64,000 nt of DNA. Source: Achatina immaculata (taxonomy: Eukaryota; Mollusca; Gastropoda; Stylommatophora; Achatinidae). The notes under the pieces are model-generated. The model was given only the letters and a program-made list of their open reading frames with translations, searched no databases and was not told the DNA's origin. The DNA is taken from NCBI GenBank assembly GCA_009760885.1, contig CM019715.1:24145642-24209641 (forward strand), read 5' to 3'. Below, piece by piece: positions 10,612 to 21,956 of this stretch (positions are counted from its first letter, which is position 1; every line of letters begins with the position of its first letter). Made by a program: the position numbers and the translations under genes.

Positions 10612-11760
10612 AAATCATCATTCATCATCATTCATTTGCGGAACTTTGCCTCCCTAACATCTCTCCTGTAGGCCTCTCGGTTGTGAGCAAGATGGCCTGC
10701 TGCTGATGCATCCATTTGCAGATCATCAACGATGTCTTGCAGCTATCTTCGACTTGGTCTTCCTCTCTTTCTTTTTCCCATTATGTACCCTTCCAAGACG
10801 GTTTTCTCTAGATTATCATGACGTTTAATGTGTCTAAAATATTTAAGTTTTTTTCTTTTAATCCTCTTTCCTAGTCAGCCTTCTTCAATATTAAGTTCTT
10901 GTAGTATGAATATATTTGTTCTTTTTTTTATGTCCATGATATTTGAAGAACTCTTCTGTAGCATTTACAGAAAAGGCATTTATGAGTTTCTCAGCTGTTT
11001 TGTTAAGTGTCCAGGTCTCACAGGCATATGTTGCGATGGGAAAGATGCATGTCCTTAAAAATCTTATTTTTGTAGTTCTGTCTGCTCCTCTCCACAGATT
11101 CTTTAGTTATTTTACTTTCTGAAGAGCGATAGATGTCCTCCTTTTAATTTCCCTCATTGTATTTCCATTACTAGTTAGTAGTGATCCAAGATATTCAAAA
11201 CTCTCCACTTCTTCCAGTTTTTCCTCACTGATACATATTTAAGCTGCCTTGTTTGTTTTGTCAGTTGTCATCAATTTAGTTTTCTTTGCATTAAGATAGA
11301 GGGTTTGCTCTTCGCTGTTCTTACGGACTGACATAATTAGTTTTTCCTTTCCTTTCTGTGTTGTGGACAGTAGTACTGTGTCATCAGAATATCTAATCTC
11401 TGGTATTTCATAACCTCCAATTGTTATGACATCGTAATATTCTTTGTCTACATCTTCTCTAACATTTCTCATTATATTTTCAGTATACAAGTTAAATAAG
11501 CAAGATGACAATATGCATCCCTGACGGACCTTTGTTTTATGTCAAACCAAGTTGTTGTTTCACCATTTATTCTTACTGCTGCTTGTTGGTCTAGATACAG
11601 CAGTGATGTTAATTGTATCAAATGTGTTGGAAATCCCATTTTTTCCATTATTTCCCAAAGTTTCTGGTGTTGTACACAATCAAATGCCTTTGAGTAGTCT
11701 ATAAAGCTAAATATAGATTCACATTAAACTCTGCATTTCTCTATTATTAACCTTATATAA
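10612..11760 (-). mobile_element. Truncated RTE-like element, second family, copy A
   Basis: Minus-strand element with the same 3' end as the 2.57-kb copy. The readable RT frame (11,239-11,511) contains LFNLYTENIM, the catalytic box as YSDD and KKTKLM. A TAA (TTA on the plus strand, near 11,239) closes it, whereas copy B has CAG/CTG sequence there and stays open longer. Further upstream the KAFD region is present but out of frame, and the element ends near 11,760. It is a pseudogene inside a tandem duplication. Confidence 0.8.
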
Positions 11761-13965
11761 TACACTGGTAAAGAGCAAACAAAATCGTGGCATCTCTTTA
11801 AAGATGAATTTTTTAAAAGTCGTTTTAAGTGTCCAAATTTATCTATGACAGCGTTTTAGTTACTTTTATTGTTTGTGTAGAATTTTAAACATCCAATCTC
11901 AAAGTAATGATATATACAGTTCATTGTAAGACCACATTTCTTATACAGATTTATTGCGAAAATAATTACACATGTCTGTATTTAAATCAGGTTGACTTTG
12001 TGACAAGGAAGCCAAGTTGACACCCAAACTAGTATCATGTTACTGACAAGAACACGATGATATGCATATGCAGGAAACTCTCTACCGTAGAGAGCGGAAC
12101 AACACACAACTCCTTCAGATCATCAGAGGAAGTACCCCCCTTCAGACAAGTGTGTCGGCCCTATTAAACTCCTGACACTCTAAGGGGGGTGGGCCCCTCT
12201 GGGTCATGACTCCCAGAGGTCTTGTGAGTTGTTGCTTTTTTAGACTGACTTGAGTTATGCATTTTCATTTGTCAGTCAGCCAGCCATTTACATGTCCCTT
12301 GCGGAACTTTGCCTCCCTAACATCTCTCCTGTAGGCCTCTCGGTTGTGAGCAAGATGGCCTGCTGCTGATGCATCCATTTGCAGATCATCAACGATGTCT
12401 TGCAGCTATCTTCGACTTGGTCTTCCTCTCTTTCTTTTTCCCCATTATGTACCCTTCCAAGACGGTTTTCTCTAGATTATCATGACGTTTAATGTGTCTA
12501 AAATATTTAAGTTTTTTTCTTTTAATCCTCTTTCCTAGTCAGCCTTCTTCAATATTAAGTTCTTGTAGTATGAATATATTTGTTCTTTTTTTTATGTCCA
12601 TGATATTTGAAGAACTCTTCTGTAGCATTTACAGAAAAGGCATTTATGAGTTTCTCAGCTGTTTTGTTAAGTGTCCAGGTCTCACAGGCATATGTTGCGA
12701 TGGGAAAGATGCATGTCCTTAAAAATCTTATTTTTGTAGTTCTGTCTGCTCCTCTCCACAGATTCTTTAGTTATTTTACTTTCTGAAGAGCGATAGATGT
12801 CCTCCTTTTAATTTCCCTCATTGTATTTCCATTACTAGTTAGTAGTGATCCAAGATATTCAAAACTCTCCACTTCTTCCAGTTTTTCCTCATTGATACAT
12901 ATTTCAGCTGCCTTGTTTGTTTTGTCAGTTGTCATCAATTTAGTTTTCTTTGCATTAAGATAGAGGGTTTGCTCTTCGCTGTTCTTACGGACTGACATAA
13001 TTAGTTTTTCCTTTCCTTTCTGTGTTGTGGACAGTAGTACTGTGTCATCAGAATATCTAATCTCTGGTATTTCATAACCTCCAATTGTTATGACATCGTA
13101 ATATTCTTTGTCTACATCTTCTCTAACATTTCTCATTATATTTTCAGTATACAAGTTAAATAAGCAAGATGACAATATGCATCCCTGACGGACCTTTGTT
13201 TTATGTCAAACCAAGTTGTTGTTTCACCATTTATTCTTACTGCTGCTTGTTGGTCTAGATACAGCAGTGATGTTAATTGTATCAAATGTGTTGGAAATCC
13301 CATTTTTTCCATTATTTCCCAAAGTTTCTGGTGTTGTACACAATCAAATGCCTTTGAGTAGTCTATAAAGCTAAATATAGATTCACATTAAACTCTGCAT
13401 TTCTCTATTATTAACCTTATATAATACACTGGTAAAGAGCAAACAAAATCGTGGCATCTCTTTAAAGATGAATTTTTTAAAAGTCGTTTTAAGTGTCCAA
13501 ATTTATCTATGACAGCGTTTTAGTTACTTTTATTGTTTGTGTAGAATTTTAAACATCCAATCTCAAAGTAATGATATATACAGTTCATTGTAAGACCACA
13601 TTTCTTATACAGATTTATTGCGAAAATAATTACACATGTCTGTATTTAAATCAGGTTGACTTTGTGACAAGGAAGCCAAGTTGACACCCAAACTAGTATC
13701 ATGTTACTGACAAGAACACGATGATATGCATATGCAGGAAACTCTCTACCGTAGAGAGCGGAACAACAACACAACTCCTTCAGATCATCAGAGGAAGTAC
13801 CCCCCTTCAGACAAGTGTGTCGGCCCTATTAAACTCCTGACACTCTAAGGGGGGTGGGCCCCTCTGGGTCATGACTCCCAGAGGTCTTGTGAGTTGTTGC
13901 TTTTTTAGACTGACTTGAGTTATGCATTTTCATTTGTCAGTCAGCCAGCCATTTACATGTCCCTT
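10638..13965. repeat. 1.66-kb tandem duplication (two full units plus a third partial)
   Basis: Units 10,638-12,300 and 12,301-13,965 are almost identical, including about 1.1 kb of retroelement and about 0.53 kb of unrelated flank (11,760-12,290). A third, more diverged start follows at 13,966. The flank contains a hairpin-forming CCTCTGGG-TCATGACT-CCCAGAGG (near 12,197 and again near 13,861). Differences between the units are scattered single bases and 1-bp indels, so the duplication is recent. Confidence 0.93.
12265..13425 (-). mobile_element. Truncated RTE-like element, second family, copy B
   Basis: The duplicate of copy A. Its RT frame is longer (12,771-13,175, 134 codons): LFNLYTENIM, the YSDD box, KKTKLM, then FEYLGSLLT and REIKRRTSIAL. 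A Ser replaces the usual Ala in the catalytic box in both copies, while the 2.57-kb copy has Pro. The endonuclease and most of the RT are missing, so the copy is dead. Confidence 0.8.
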
Positions 13966-14165
13966 GCGCAACTTTGCCTCCCTAGCATCTCTCCTGTAGG
14001 CCCCTCGGTTGTAAGCAAGATGCCCTGCTACTGATGCATCCATTTGCAGATTATCAACGTTGTCTTGCAGCCATCTTCGCCTTGGTCTTCCTCTCTTTCT
14101 TTTCCCCATTATGTACCCTTCCAAGACTCTAGATTATCATGGTGTTTAATGCGTCCAAAATATTT
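13930..14165 (-). pseudogene. Third, short 3' fragment of the second RTE-like family
   Basis: The 64-codon frame reads GKRKRGRPRRRWLQDNVDNL and then AYNRGAYRRDA, the basic C-terminal tail of this element family. It is more diverged from copies A and B than they are from each other, and it stops near 14,165. It forms the right edge of the 1.66-kb duplication. Confidence 0.75.
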
Positions 14166-14815
14166 AAATTGTCTCTGTAAATTTCATTTGTAAGCTTCCG
14201 GAATTTAAAGCAACAAAATGACATTAAACGTTGGTCATTACTGAAACTGTCATGATGATGTTGAAGTAGTTATTGTGAGTTACTTGGTGAATGACGGTGA
14301 CTTACCTGAAGACTCGAGCTAAACATAAGAAGCATACCAATCCGACCATGAGACACAAATTCGCAATACCCAAACAGAAACAGTGCACAGAAATGTGAAG
14401 GAAAGTAGAGATTTCTAATTATTTTACAGGTTCTGGCATCAGTTAATATTTTCTTTGTTAACTGTGTCGACACTAGAAATGTAAATGTAACTAATTCAGA
14501 CCGTAAATGTTGAATTTCGGATTTATAACACGAAATTCGGTCATAACAAAGTGAAAGTCCAGGTTCACCTATACAATGTTGGCAGTGGTACCCGGCGCTA
14601 CCCGGGTAAATAGATCCAAACATATATATATATATATATAAAGATATAAGAAATAAAATTAATTAAAAGCAAAAATGTTACATTTAGTGCTTTGATCATG
14701 ACAAACGGACACATTAAATATAAAGAAACCACAATCCTATATCCTATACATAATAATAAAGAAAAAATGAAAAACTGAAACTGTACAGCATAATATTAGA
14801 AACAAAACTGTTAAT
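14166..14815. other. Unannotated AT-rich stretch with a (TA)n tract
   Basis: Contains a pure TA run at 14,622-14,641. A 117-codon minus-strand frame (14,270-14,623) has no recognisable domain and I do not call it a gene. Confidence 0.5.
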
Positions 14816-14819
14816 TAAA

Positions 14820-15085
14820 GTACCCACGTGTCTGAGTGGCGAAGTGGTTAGTGCAGTGGTCTCTCATGACGAAGGTCAGGGGTTCGAATCCGGCCGGGTG
14901 AACCCCTAGTCACCCAGCTGTAGAAATGGGTACCCGACCTCTTCTGGAGTTGGGGAAGAAAATGCGGCCACGCGTGATGCTGACCATATGACCCTCTAGT
15001 GTGCTGGCAGGTCAAGGAAAATGTGAGCACTAACACCATATCCCTATGTGCCTCTAAGGCATGGCAGGGTTACCTTTACTTTACT
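14820..15085 (+). mobile_element. tRNA-derived SINE
   Basis: The head has an RNA polymerase III A box (TGGCGAAGTGG at 14,837-14,847) and a perfect B box (GGTTCGAATCC at 14,881-14,891), 33 bp apart as in tRNA genes. A body follows with CCCAGCTGTAGAAATGGGTA, a conserved block I associate with widespread invertebrate SINEs. The 3' end is a TTTACTTTAC-type tail near 15,070-15,090. It would be transcribed by Pol III from the internal promoter and mobilised by a partner LINE. The minus-strand frame across it (14,848-15,039) is a shadow. The partner LINE is not identified. Confidence 0.85.
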
Positions 15086-15731
15086 TTTTTTACTTACATT
15101 TCAAAACCAATAAACTAATTTAAGCATCTGATTTAACTTACAAAGCAAAGAAATGAAAAGCAAAGGCACCATACTCAAGCCACAATAATAAAAAAAAACA
15201 TATTAAATGCAAAGGAACTATACCTTCAATGTTCATTTTCCACTGCCTCAAGTCTGCCAATTACACTTTACATTTACCGTATAATATGCAGCTAAGCGCA
15301 TGTGTCTTTGTGTGTGATTTTTTCATGACATTTGCATTCACTTTAATCTTTGTCTGAATATTTTAAGTGTTATTTCATGCAGTTAGACTTTTTTTTTAGT
15401 CCTGTGTTGTCCTGTGTCTAATAAAACTCTAATTCCACTCCAATTCTTTGTCTTTGTGTACATAAGCTAACAGCATGGAACTGTTTCTTCTGATCTTTTT
15501 GAGTAGTCGTTATTACCTTTCTAAAACATCTCATTCAGCTTGTACAGAATCGATGGTGTTGCTTCCTCGTCAGGACAAATTATAGCACTTTTCCATAAAA
15601 TATTAACTTCACAACCGCCACTTTACTACCGTATGAATCTATGAATCTAAAATTATACGAGGAAAGTGGTATGTGGGCCTCGTAGCTGTTAACATTTGTT
15701 TCTTTATCAGGCTTTCTATATAGTTTGAATC
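15086..15731. other. Unannotated AT-rich sequence
   Basis: No long frame, RNA gene or repeat is recognised between the SINE tail and the 54-bp satellite. Confidence 0.5.
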
Positions 15732-17349
15732 CAAATCTTAGAACCTTTGTGTGGTTCGTAGGTCTCTGTGACTAGCTGAGGCGTTAAAATCTTAGAACCT
15801 TTGTGTGGTTCGTAGGTTGCTCTTACTAGCTAAGGCGTTAAAATCTTAGAAACTATGTGTGGTTCGTAGGTCGCTGTGACTAGCTGAGGCGTTAAAATCT
15901 TTGAAACTTTGTGTGGTTCGTAGGTCGCTGTGACTATCTGAGGGGTTAAAATCTTAGAACTTTTGTGTGGTTCGCAGGTCGCTGTGACTAGCTGAGGCGT
16001 TAAAATCTTAGAACTTTTGTGTTGTTCGCAGGTTGCTGTGACTAGCTGAGGCGTTAAAATCTTAGAACCTTTATGTGGTTCGTAGGTTGCTCTGACTAGC
16101 TAAGGCGTTAAACTCTTAGAACCCTTGTGTGGTTCGTAGGTTGCTGTGACTATCTGAGGCGTTAAAATCTTAGAACTTGTGTGTGGTTCGTAGGTTGCTG
16201 TGACTAGCTGAGGCGTTAAGATCATAGAACCTTTGTGTGGTTCGTAGGTTGCTCTTACTAGCTGAGGCGTTAAAATCTTAGAACTTTGTGTGGTTCGTAA
16301 GTTGCTGTGACTAACTGTGGCTTTAAAATCTTAGAACCTTTGTGTGGTTCGTAGGTTGCTCTGACTAGATAAGGCGTTAAAATCTTAGAACCTTTGTGTG
16401 GTTCGTAGGTTGCTGTGACTATCTGGTGCGTTAAAATCTTAGAACGTTTGTGTGGTTCGTAGGTTGCTGTGGCTAACTGTGGCGTTAAAATCTTAGAACC
16501 CTTATGTGGTTCGTAGGTTGCTGTGACTATCTGAGGCGTTAAAATCTTAGAACTTGTGTGTGGTTCGTAGGTTGCTGTGACTAGCTGAGGCGTTAAAATC
16601 TTAGAACCTTTGTGTGGTTCGTAGGTTGCTGTGACTAGCTAAGGCGTTAAAATCTTAGAACTTTGTGTGGTTCGTAAGTTGCTGTGACTAACTGTGGCTT
16701 TAAAATCTTAGAACCTTTATGTGGTTCGTAGGTCGCTGTGACTATCTGAGGCGTTAAAATCTTAGAACATTTGTGTGGTTCATAGGTGGCTGTGACTATC
16801 TGAGGCGTTAAAATCTTAGAACCTTTGTGTGGTTCATAGGTTGCTGTGACTAGCTGCGGCGTTAAAATCTTAGAACCTTTGTGTGTTGTAGGTTGCTGTG
16901 ACTATCTGAGGCGTTAAAATCTTAGAAACTTTGTGTGGTTCGTAGGTTGCTATGCCTAGCTGAGGCGTTAAAATCTTAGAACCTTTGTGTGGTTCGTAGG
17001 TTGCTGTGACTAGCTGAGGCGTTAAAATCTTAGAACCTTTGTGTGATTCGTAGGGTGCTGTGACTAGCTGAGGCGTTAAAATCTTAGAACTTGTGTGTGG
17101 TTCGTAGGTTACTGTGACTAGCTGAGACGTTAAAATCTTAGAACGTTTGTGTGGTTCGTAGGTTGCTGTGACTAGCTGAGGCGTTAAAATCTTAGAACCT
17201 TTGTGTGATTCGTAGGTTGCTGTGACTAGCTGAGGCGTTAAAATCTTAGAACTTGTGTGTGGTTCGTAGGTTACTGTGACTAGCTGAGACGTTAAAATCT
17301 TAGAAACTTTGTGTGGTTCGTAGGTTGCTGTAACTAGCTGAGACGTTAA
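15732..17349. repeat. 54-bp satellite, about 30 units
   Basis: Head-to-tail units with consensus TTAAAATCTTAGAACCTTTG, TGTGGTTCGTAGGTTGCTGT and GACTAGCTGAGGCG. Variants (GACTATCTGAGG, GACTAACTGTGG, TTGTGTGTGG) recur in patches, suggesting blocks copied together. No stable reading frame crosses it. The length gives 1,618/54, close to 30. Confidence 0.95.
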
Positions 17350-18165
17350 ATTTATGGACTGTATTTCGGGTCAGTATTTTTGTGTTATTTTTTCTGCAGT
17401 AATGATCATCTTTGTCTCTGACTTTTAAGACAGAAATTTTCCTGGTGTTAGCACCATATTTATGATGAAGGTGATTGTTGTATTTATTGAATATGGACTG
17501 GTAATGAGCAAGGAGAAATTAATGAATACATGCAAACTTTGTTTCTATTCTGTGCATTCTATTTGATTTTAGCCAGATTTTAACCTTTCTTTCTCAGCCT
17601 CAAGCCAGCAATGGTACACTTTCCACGAGTCATTAGAAAGATTTTTTTAAAGTATTGAAATTCAACAAATATTATAATATCTTCTTGCTTTAAATTAACA
17701 TTATTATAATTTTTTAGTGATGAAATTTATTTAAAACATTACACATTAATATAAAATTAAAATGAAACATTATAATATTTCAGACCTCCCCCCCCCCCCC
17801 CAAAAAAAAAAAAAATCCTAATTTTGGATGCGAGCTGAGCTTGAAAACTACTAACATAGATCATAGGACATTCGCGAAATAAGCGCAGCCTTCTCTCACT
17901 CCGGCGTAACTTTGACTGATCGTTTCTGAACCCTTCTGTGTCCTGACTTCATGGTTAAACTGCTCAGATACTGTCTACCAACCACCTTGTTCATCGTAAA
18001 TCACCTCCACAGGATGCTTCCGTTCTCCTGTTTACTACTTCATTTTTCTTCCTAGTCAGTGAACAAAATAATAAATTATGTTTGTAGTTCTTCACCTTTA
18101 TCCAGTTTCAAGTTAGAATTGCTCTTTTCTGTGTTATCAATATATCTTACATCCTTCCCGTGCCG
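17350..18165. other. Unannotated; includes a poly-C/poly-A tract
   Basis: A C run (17,788-17,801) passes directly into an A run (17,802-17,815). No coding evidence otherwise. Confidence 0.5.
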
Positions 18166-18169
18166 TTAG

Positions 18170-18900
18170 ACGTTACATAGGGCCCGCATGGTAGTTCGCC
18201 AAGATGTCCTGTCTTCGGCGAGTTTTTCAATTTCATGAAGGGATGTTATGCCCACTGAATTGGCTTCTCTTAACAATGTCCTCTTTAGAGTTTCACATGC
18301 TCGACCTCTTTTTCTTCGGCCTGTTGTGCTCCATTTGATACCTTATTTGGGGATTCTCTGATTGTTTCTTCTCATCACATGACCGAAATATGTTCATCTT
18401 CTTTTTCTAATCGACAGTGAGACAGGTTGTTGTTTGCTTATCTGTCTGATCTCTGCGAAGAAGGTCAATGCTGCTTTGACAATTCGAATTCTAACTTCTT
18501 TTCTGGTTCACCATTGTGGTCTATATAGCTGCCGAGATATGCAAAATGGTTTACTTCTTCAACAGCTGTTCCTTTTACGTATATTTGTCCTTCGTCGTTA
18601 ATGAGAACATTCATTATTTTTGTTTTATCCTTGTTAATTTCAAATCCTATTTTACTAGCCACTGAAGACAGGGTGTCTGTTTTTACTTGCATTGATTTCA
18701 TATTGTTGCTGATAAGAGTTATTCATCTACAAAGTCAAGATCTTCCAGTTGGGTCTCACCTACCCAGTCAATGCCAATTTTACCTTTGCAACATTTTTTT
18801 AAATTATGAAGTCTATGGAAATTCCAAAGAGCAAGGGAGATAATATACATCCTTGTTTCACGCCAGTTTCAGTCTGGAACCATTCATTCATATCAATATA
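18170..18900 (-). pseudogene. Dead non-LTR reverse transcriptase fragment (third family)
   Basis: The minus strand gives TQLEDLDFVDE in the position of the catalytic box, where related elements read QLEDLDFADD. It continues with KSMQVKTDTL, NKDKTKIM, VEEVNHFAYLGSYID (frame 18,465-18,701) and then, in other frames, a basic GRRKRGRA..TLKR tail down to about 18,170. The AD-D to VD-E change removes the second catalytic aspartate, and stops interrupt the chain. It belongs to a different non-LTR group from the RTE-like copies in this window. Confidence 0.75.
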
Positions 18901-20157
18901 TATGTTACATCTAATATATAGATTATAAGTGATGAAAGTGTTAGCTCTGTTTAATATTTCTTTTTATCCATGGATCCAAAAAGATGTTTACACACTTGAA
19001 CAAAAGAAATCTATGAAGATATTTAGAAGCTGAATATATTTAATGTTGCAATGTGTAGTACGATGCTGTCGTGGAAGCTATCGTATCGTGAACTCACGTT
19101 GGCTGAAATGCTTAAAATTATACAACTATATCCAGTATATCTAAAACGGGGAAGCATCTCATCCACTTCCATGATTTTTACGAGTGTATTCTCTATCGTA
19201 ACGTCTGTAAAGAAAACCAAAACTATGCTTGTCCCTTTCACTTCCAGCCTCTTACAGCAGAACATAACATAAGCTAAATGTACATGGCATGATTAAGACA
19301 TGGTCACTTCTTTTATTCACATTCAGACCACACACAACAGAGTTTACAATGGTGGACAATCTGTGGGAAAACACAACACTCGGTTCATTTACTCTCCGGT
19401 CTGAGCAAATCATGGTTAGTAACCACAGCGATAGACAAGACAAGAAGACATATGACGTATAACAAACATATACAATATACATCAACATAAATTAATCATT
19501 TGCGTCAGCTAATCTTAATTAACATCCACAAAAACAGGAAGTTCATCAAGGCCGTTAAAAAAACAGAGAGCAAACAAATAATTACACTTCCTAACAATCC
19601 ATAACTCCATGATTCTTCACTAAATGAGGCCTCTAATGTTGCAAAGTTTTAAATAAACATAATAAAATGTTTACATTTGTACAAACATAAATTTCTTTAC
19701 ATTTGTACAAACATAAATTTCTGACAACATTATCATTAATTAATACCATTATGTTAATATATTAAAATATAAAATCTTCGCCTCAAAAAAAAATTAATAT
19801 CGCCGATACGAACCACTGCTCTACGGCCATGGTAAACACTTCCTATGTAACCAAAAACTCTTTATCAAAATCTTGATAAGAACATGAACTTAACAAAATA
19901 AAAAATAAGAATGAAACAACTTAATTTTCCGGGCAGGTGGTAGGAAACATTCCGACATATACCCCAGGCTGTACCATGCACACACGACGCTCGCGTTTCA
20001 ACGTATTCTCTACTTCCATGCTAAACTTAATTCAGCACCGCACACCAACAAGACCACTCCTTCCACTCTCAGTTCACTCATCCACGGCTAAAAGCCAGAC
20101 TTTCTTCTTATACCCCGAACTTTCCTTTAAGCCGGTTTAGAAGAGTTCAGTCTAAAC
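18901..20157. other. Unannotated; a 27-bp direct repeat inside
   Basis: TTTACATTTGTACAAACATA plus AATTTCT occurs twice in tandem at about 19,669-19,723. Short overlapping frames at 19,020-19,490 have no recognisable domain. Confidence 0.5.
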
Positions 20158-20900
20158 ATGCTGTACGCCGATGTTGGCTGGACTCGTCACAGGAATGAAC
20201 GATTTCACTTCCAACAAGACGGTGCACCACCACACTACCAACAAGACGGTGCACCACTACACTACCAACAAGACGGTGCACTACCACACTACCAACAAGG
20301 TGGTGCACCACCACACTACCAACAAGACTGTGCAACCACCACACTACCAACAAGACGTGCACCACCACACTACCAACAAGACGTGCAACCACCACACTAC
20401 CAACAAGACGTGCACCACCACACTACCAACAAGACGGTGCTCTACCATACTACCAATAAGACGTGCACCACCACACTACCAACAAGACAGTGCTCTTCCA
20501 CACTATAAAACAAGACGTGCAACCACCACACTACGAACAAGATGGTGCTCTACCACACTGTCAACAAGACGTGCAACCACCACACTACCAACAAGACGGT
20601 GCTCTAACACACTACCAACAAGACGTGCAACCAACACACTACCAACAAAACGGTGCTCTACCACACTACCAACAAGACGTGCAACCACAACATTACCAAC
20701 AAGACGGTGCTCTACCACCCTACCAATAAGACGGTGCTCTACCACACTATCAACAAAACGTGATATCATACCTCGATGAGAGTTTGCCAGGAGAATGGAT
20801 TGGACGAAGAAAGGTGATTTTTTTAACATCCCTGGCTTCTATATGTGGAAGATCTTAAAGAGTGTTGCTACGAAACTTTGTGTAACTTTTCTCAAGCATT
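20158..20900 (+). pseudogene. Mariner/Tc-type DDE transposase relic carrying an expanded catalytic motif
   Basis: The entry frame reads ERFHFQQDGAPPHY, the block that holds the second catalytic aspartate in a widespread mariner/Tc-related transposase family. Sequence after the repeat array reads YLDESLPGEWIGRR, and then (frame-shifted) FYMWKILKS. These match the order YLD..FPGRWIGRRGP and FFLWG..K expected downstream in that family. Between them lies the 27-bp minisatellite (20,212-20,759). The N-terminal DNA-binding region, the first catalytic residue and the C-terminal end are not visible. It is clearly dead, but the two flanks together make the identification reasonable. Confidence 0.6.
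20212..20759 (+). repeat. 27-bp minisatellite made of the QQDGAPPHY coding block, about 21 units
   Basis: The unit CAACAAGACGGTGCACCACC plus ACACTAC is exactly nine codons, QQDGAPPHY. The first four to five units are in frame (QQDGAPPHY, QQDGAPLHY, QQDGALPHY, QQGGAPPHY). Later 25-26-bp units (CAACAAGACGTGC forms) throw the reading into other frames. The right part has GTGCTCTACCACACT variants. No stop interrupts the forward frames for long, so overlapping open frames up to 202 codons appear, but they are by-products of the repeat. Confidence 0.93.
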
Positions 20901-21956
20901 AGTTCTCCGTACTCTGAAGTGTTTGAACTCTCTTCAGAGCGCGTTATAATTGTTGACATGTAAAGTGACTATACCTCTATATATGTATGTATAAATTTAG
21001 TATGACATTATTGACATAGCTTTTTATTGCGTTGTGTGTATACATCTTTTTCGATCCCTCTGTATATCCCTCTGTTGATCATATTTCTATCATATATATA
21101 TATATATATGATAGAAATATGATCAATAATAAAACAAACCACAAATTATTTGTTTCTGTTTTGGAATTTATCTATCCCAAACATCACAAAAGCTAAAAAT
21201 TGTGCAATGCAGAATTATTCAGGCAGATAATAACTACTGATGAAACTGGTAAGCGAAAATGGCCGAACTGACAGCGATGCAGCAGTTCTGAATGAAGACA
21301 TTAAGTTCTGTTTCTGCTGTGCTCGCGAGAAATCAGTAATGAATGTAGCTATGTTACAGAGCGTATCCAAGGTGATTATCCTTGCAAGTGATAAGTTCCG
21401 AGCACCTGTGGGCTTGCCCTGGTCGGTGATAACAAGAACCCTGAAACATGTCAGCATATTTTAAACAGCACACAGTTTCCTTATTCTGCCATGTTCTTCC
21501 AAACTCAAGCATTACAAACATAAACTCATCGTGACGAATTCTATGTTTGCTCCGTTTACTTGATAGCTGTCTCTTAGTTTTTATCTCAGGCATACATCTT
21601 ACATCTTACTAGTTACATCTTATGTGAAAAGACAAGAGTAAAGAAGAACAACTATCGATCTAATGATATAAGCATTACAAAGGGTCAAACAAAATGTGCT
21701 CAGATGAAACTAATAGCTATGAAGAGCACAGCTTAAATATATGTATAAATATACATACATATTACTATGACTGCACAAATCTTTGGTAAAATCTGTCACA
21801 AAAGAGGAAGCTAAGCACAAATGTTTGTCGGCTTTATCTTAAAATATCTGAAAATATCCACCTGCTTCAGCATCATCAAACTCGTCTTGACGGATTTATG
21901 AAGCCAATTATTCATGAATCATTCTCATTTCAAATTATAAGAAGGGCCATGCCATA
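20901..21956. other. Unannotated, contains a perfect palindrome
   Basis: Apart from the 52-bp palindrome at 21,075-21,126, I see no gene. The part below 21,957 would be the 3' UTR side of the minus-strand membrane-protein gene. I did not find a clear AATAAA for it. Confidence 0.45.
21075..21126. repeat. 52-bp perfect palindrome
   Basis: Two 26-base arms with no spacer: TTGATCATATTTCTATCATA, then TATATA, mirrored exactly around 21,100/21,101. The centre is a TA run. It could extrude as a cruciform, or be the fused ends of a small inverted-repeat element. Confidence 0.95.

Noticed and set aside
14270..14623. 117-codon minus-strand gene
   Set aside because: No domain, no splice or start context, and it ends in a (TA)n tract.
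14837..14900. A functional tRNA gene
   Set aside because: A and B boxes are present, but the sequence does not fold into a complete cloverleaf with a 3' acceptor and continues into a SINE body with a TTTAC tail.
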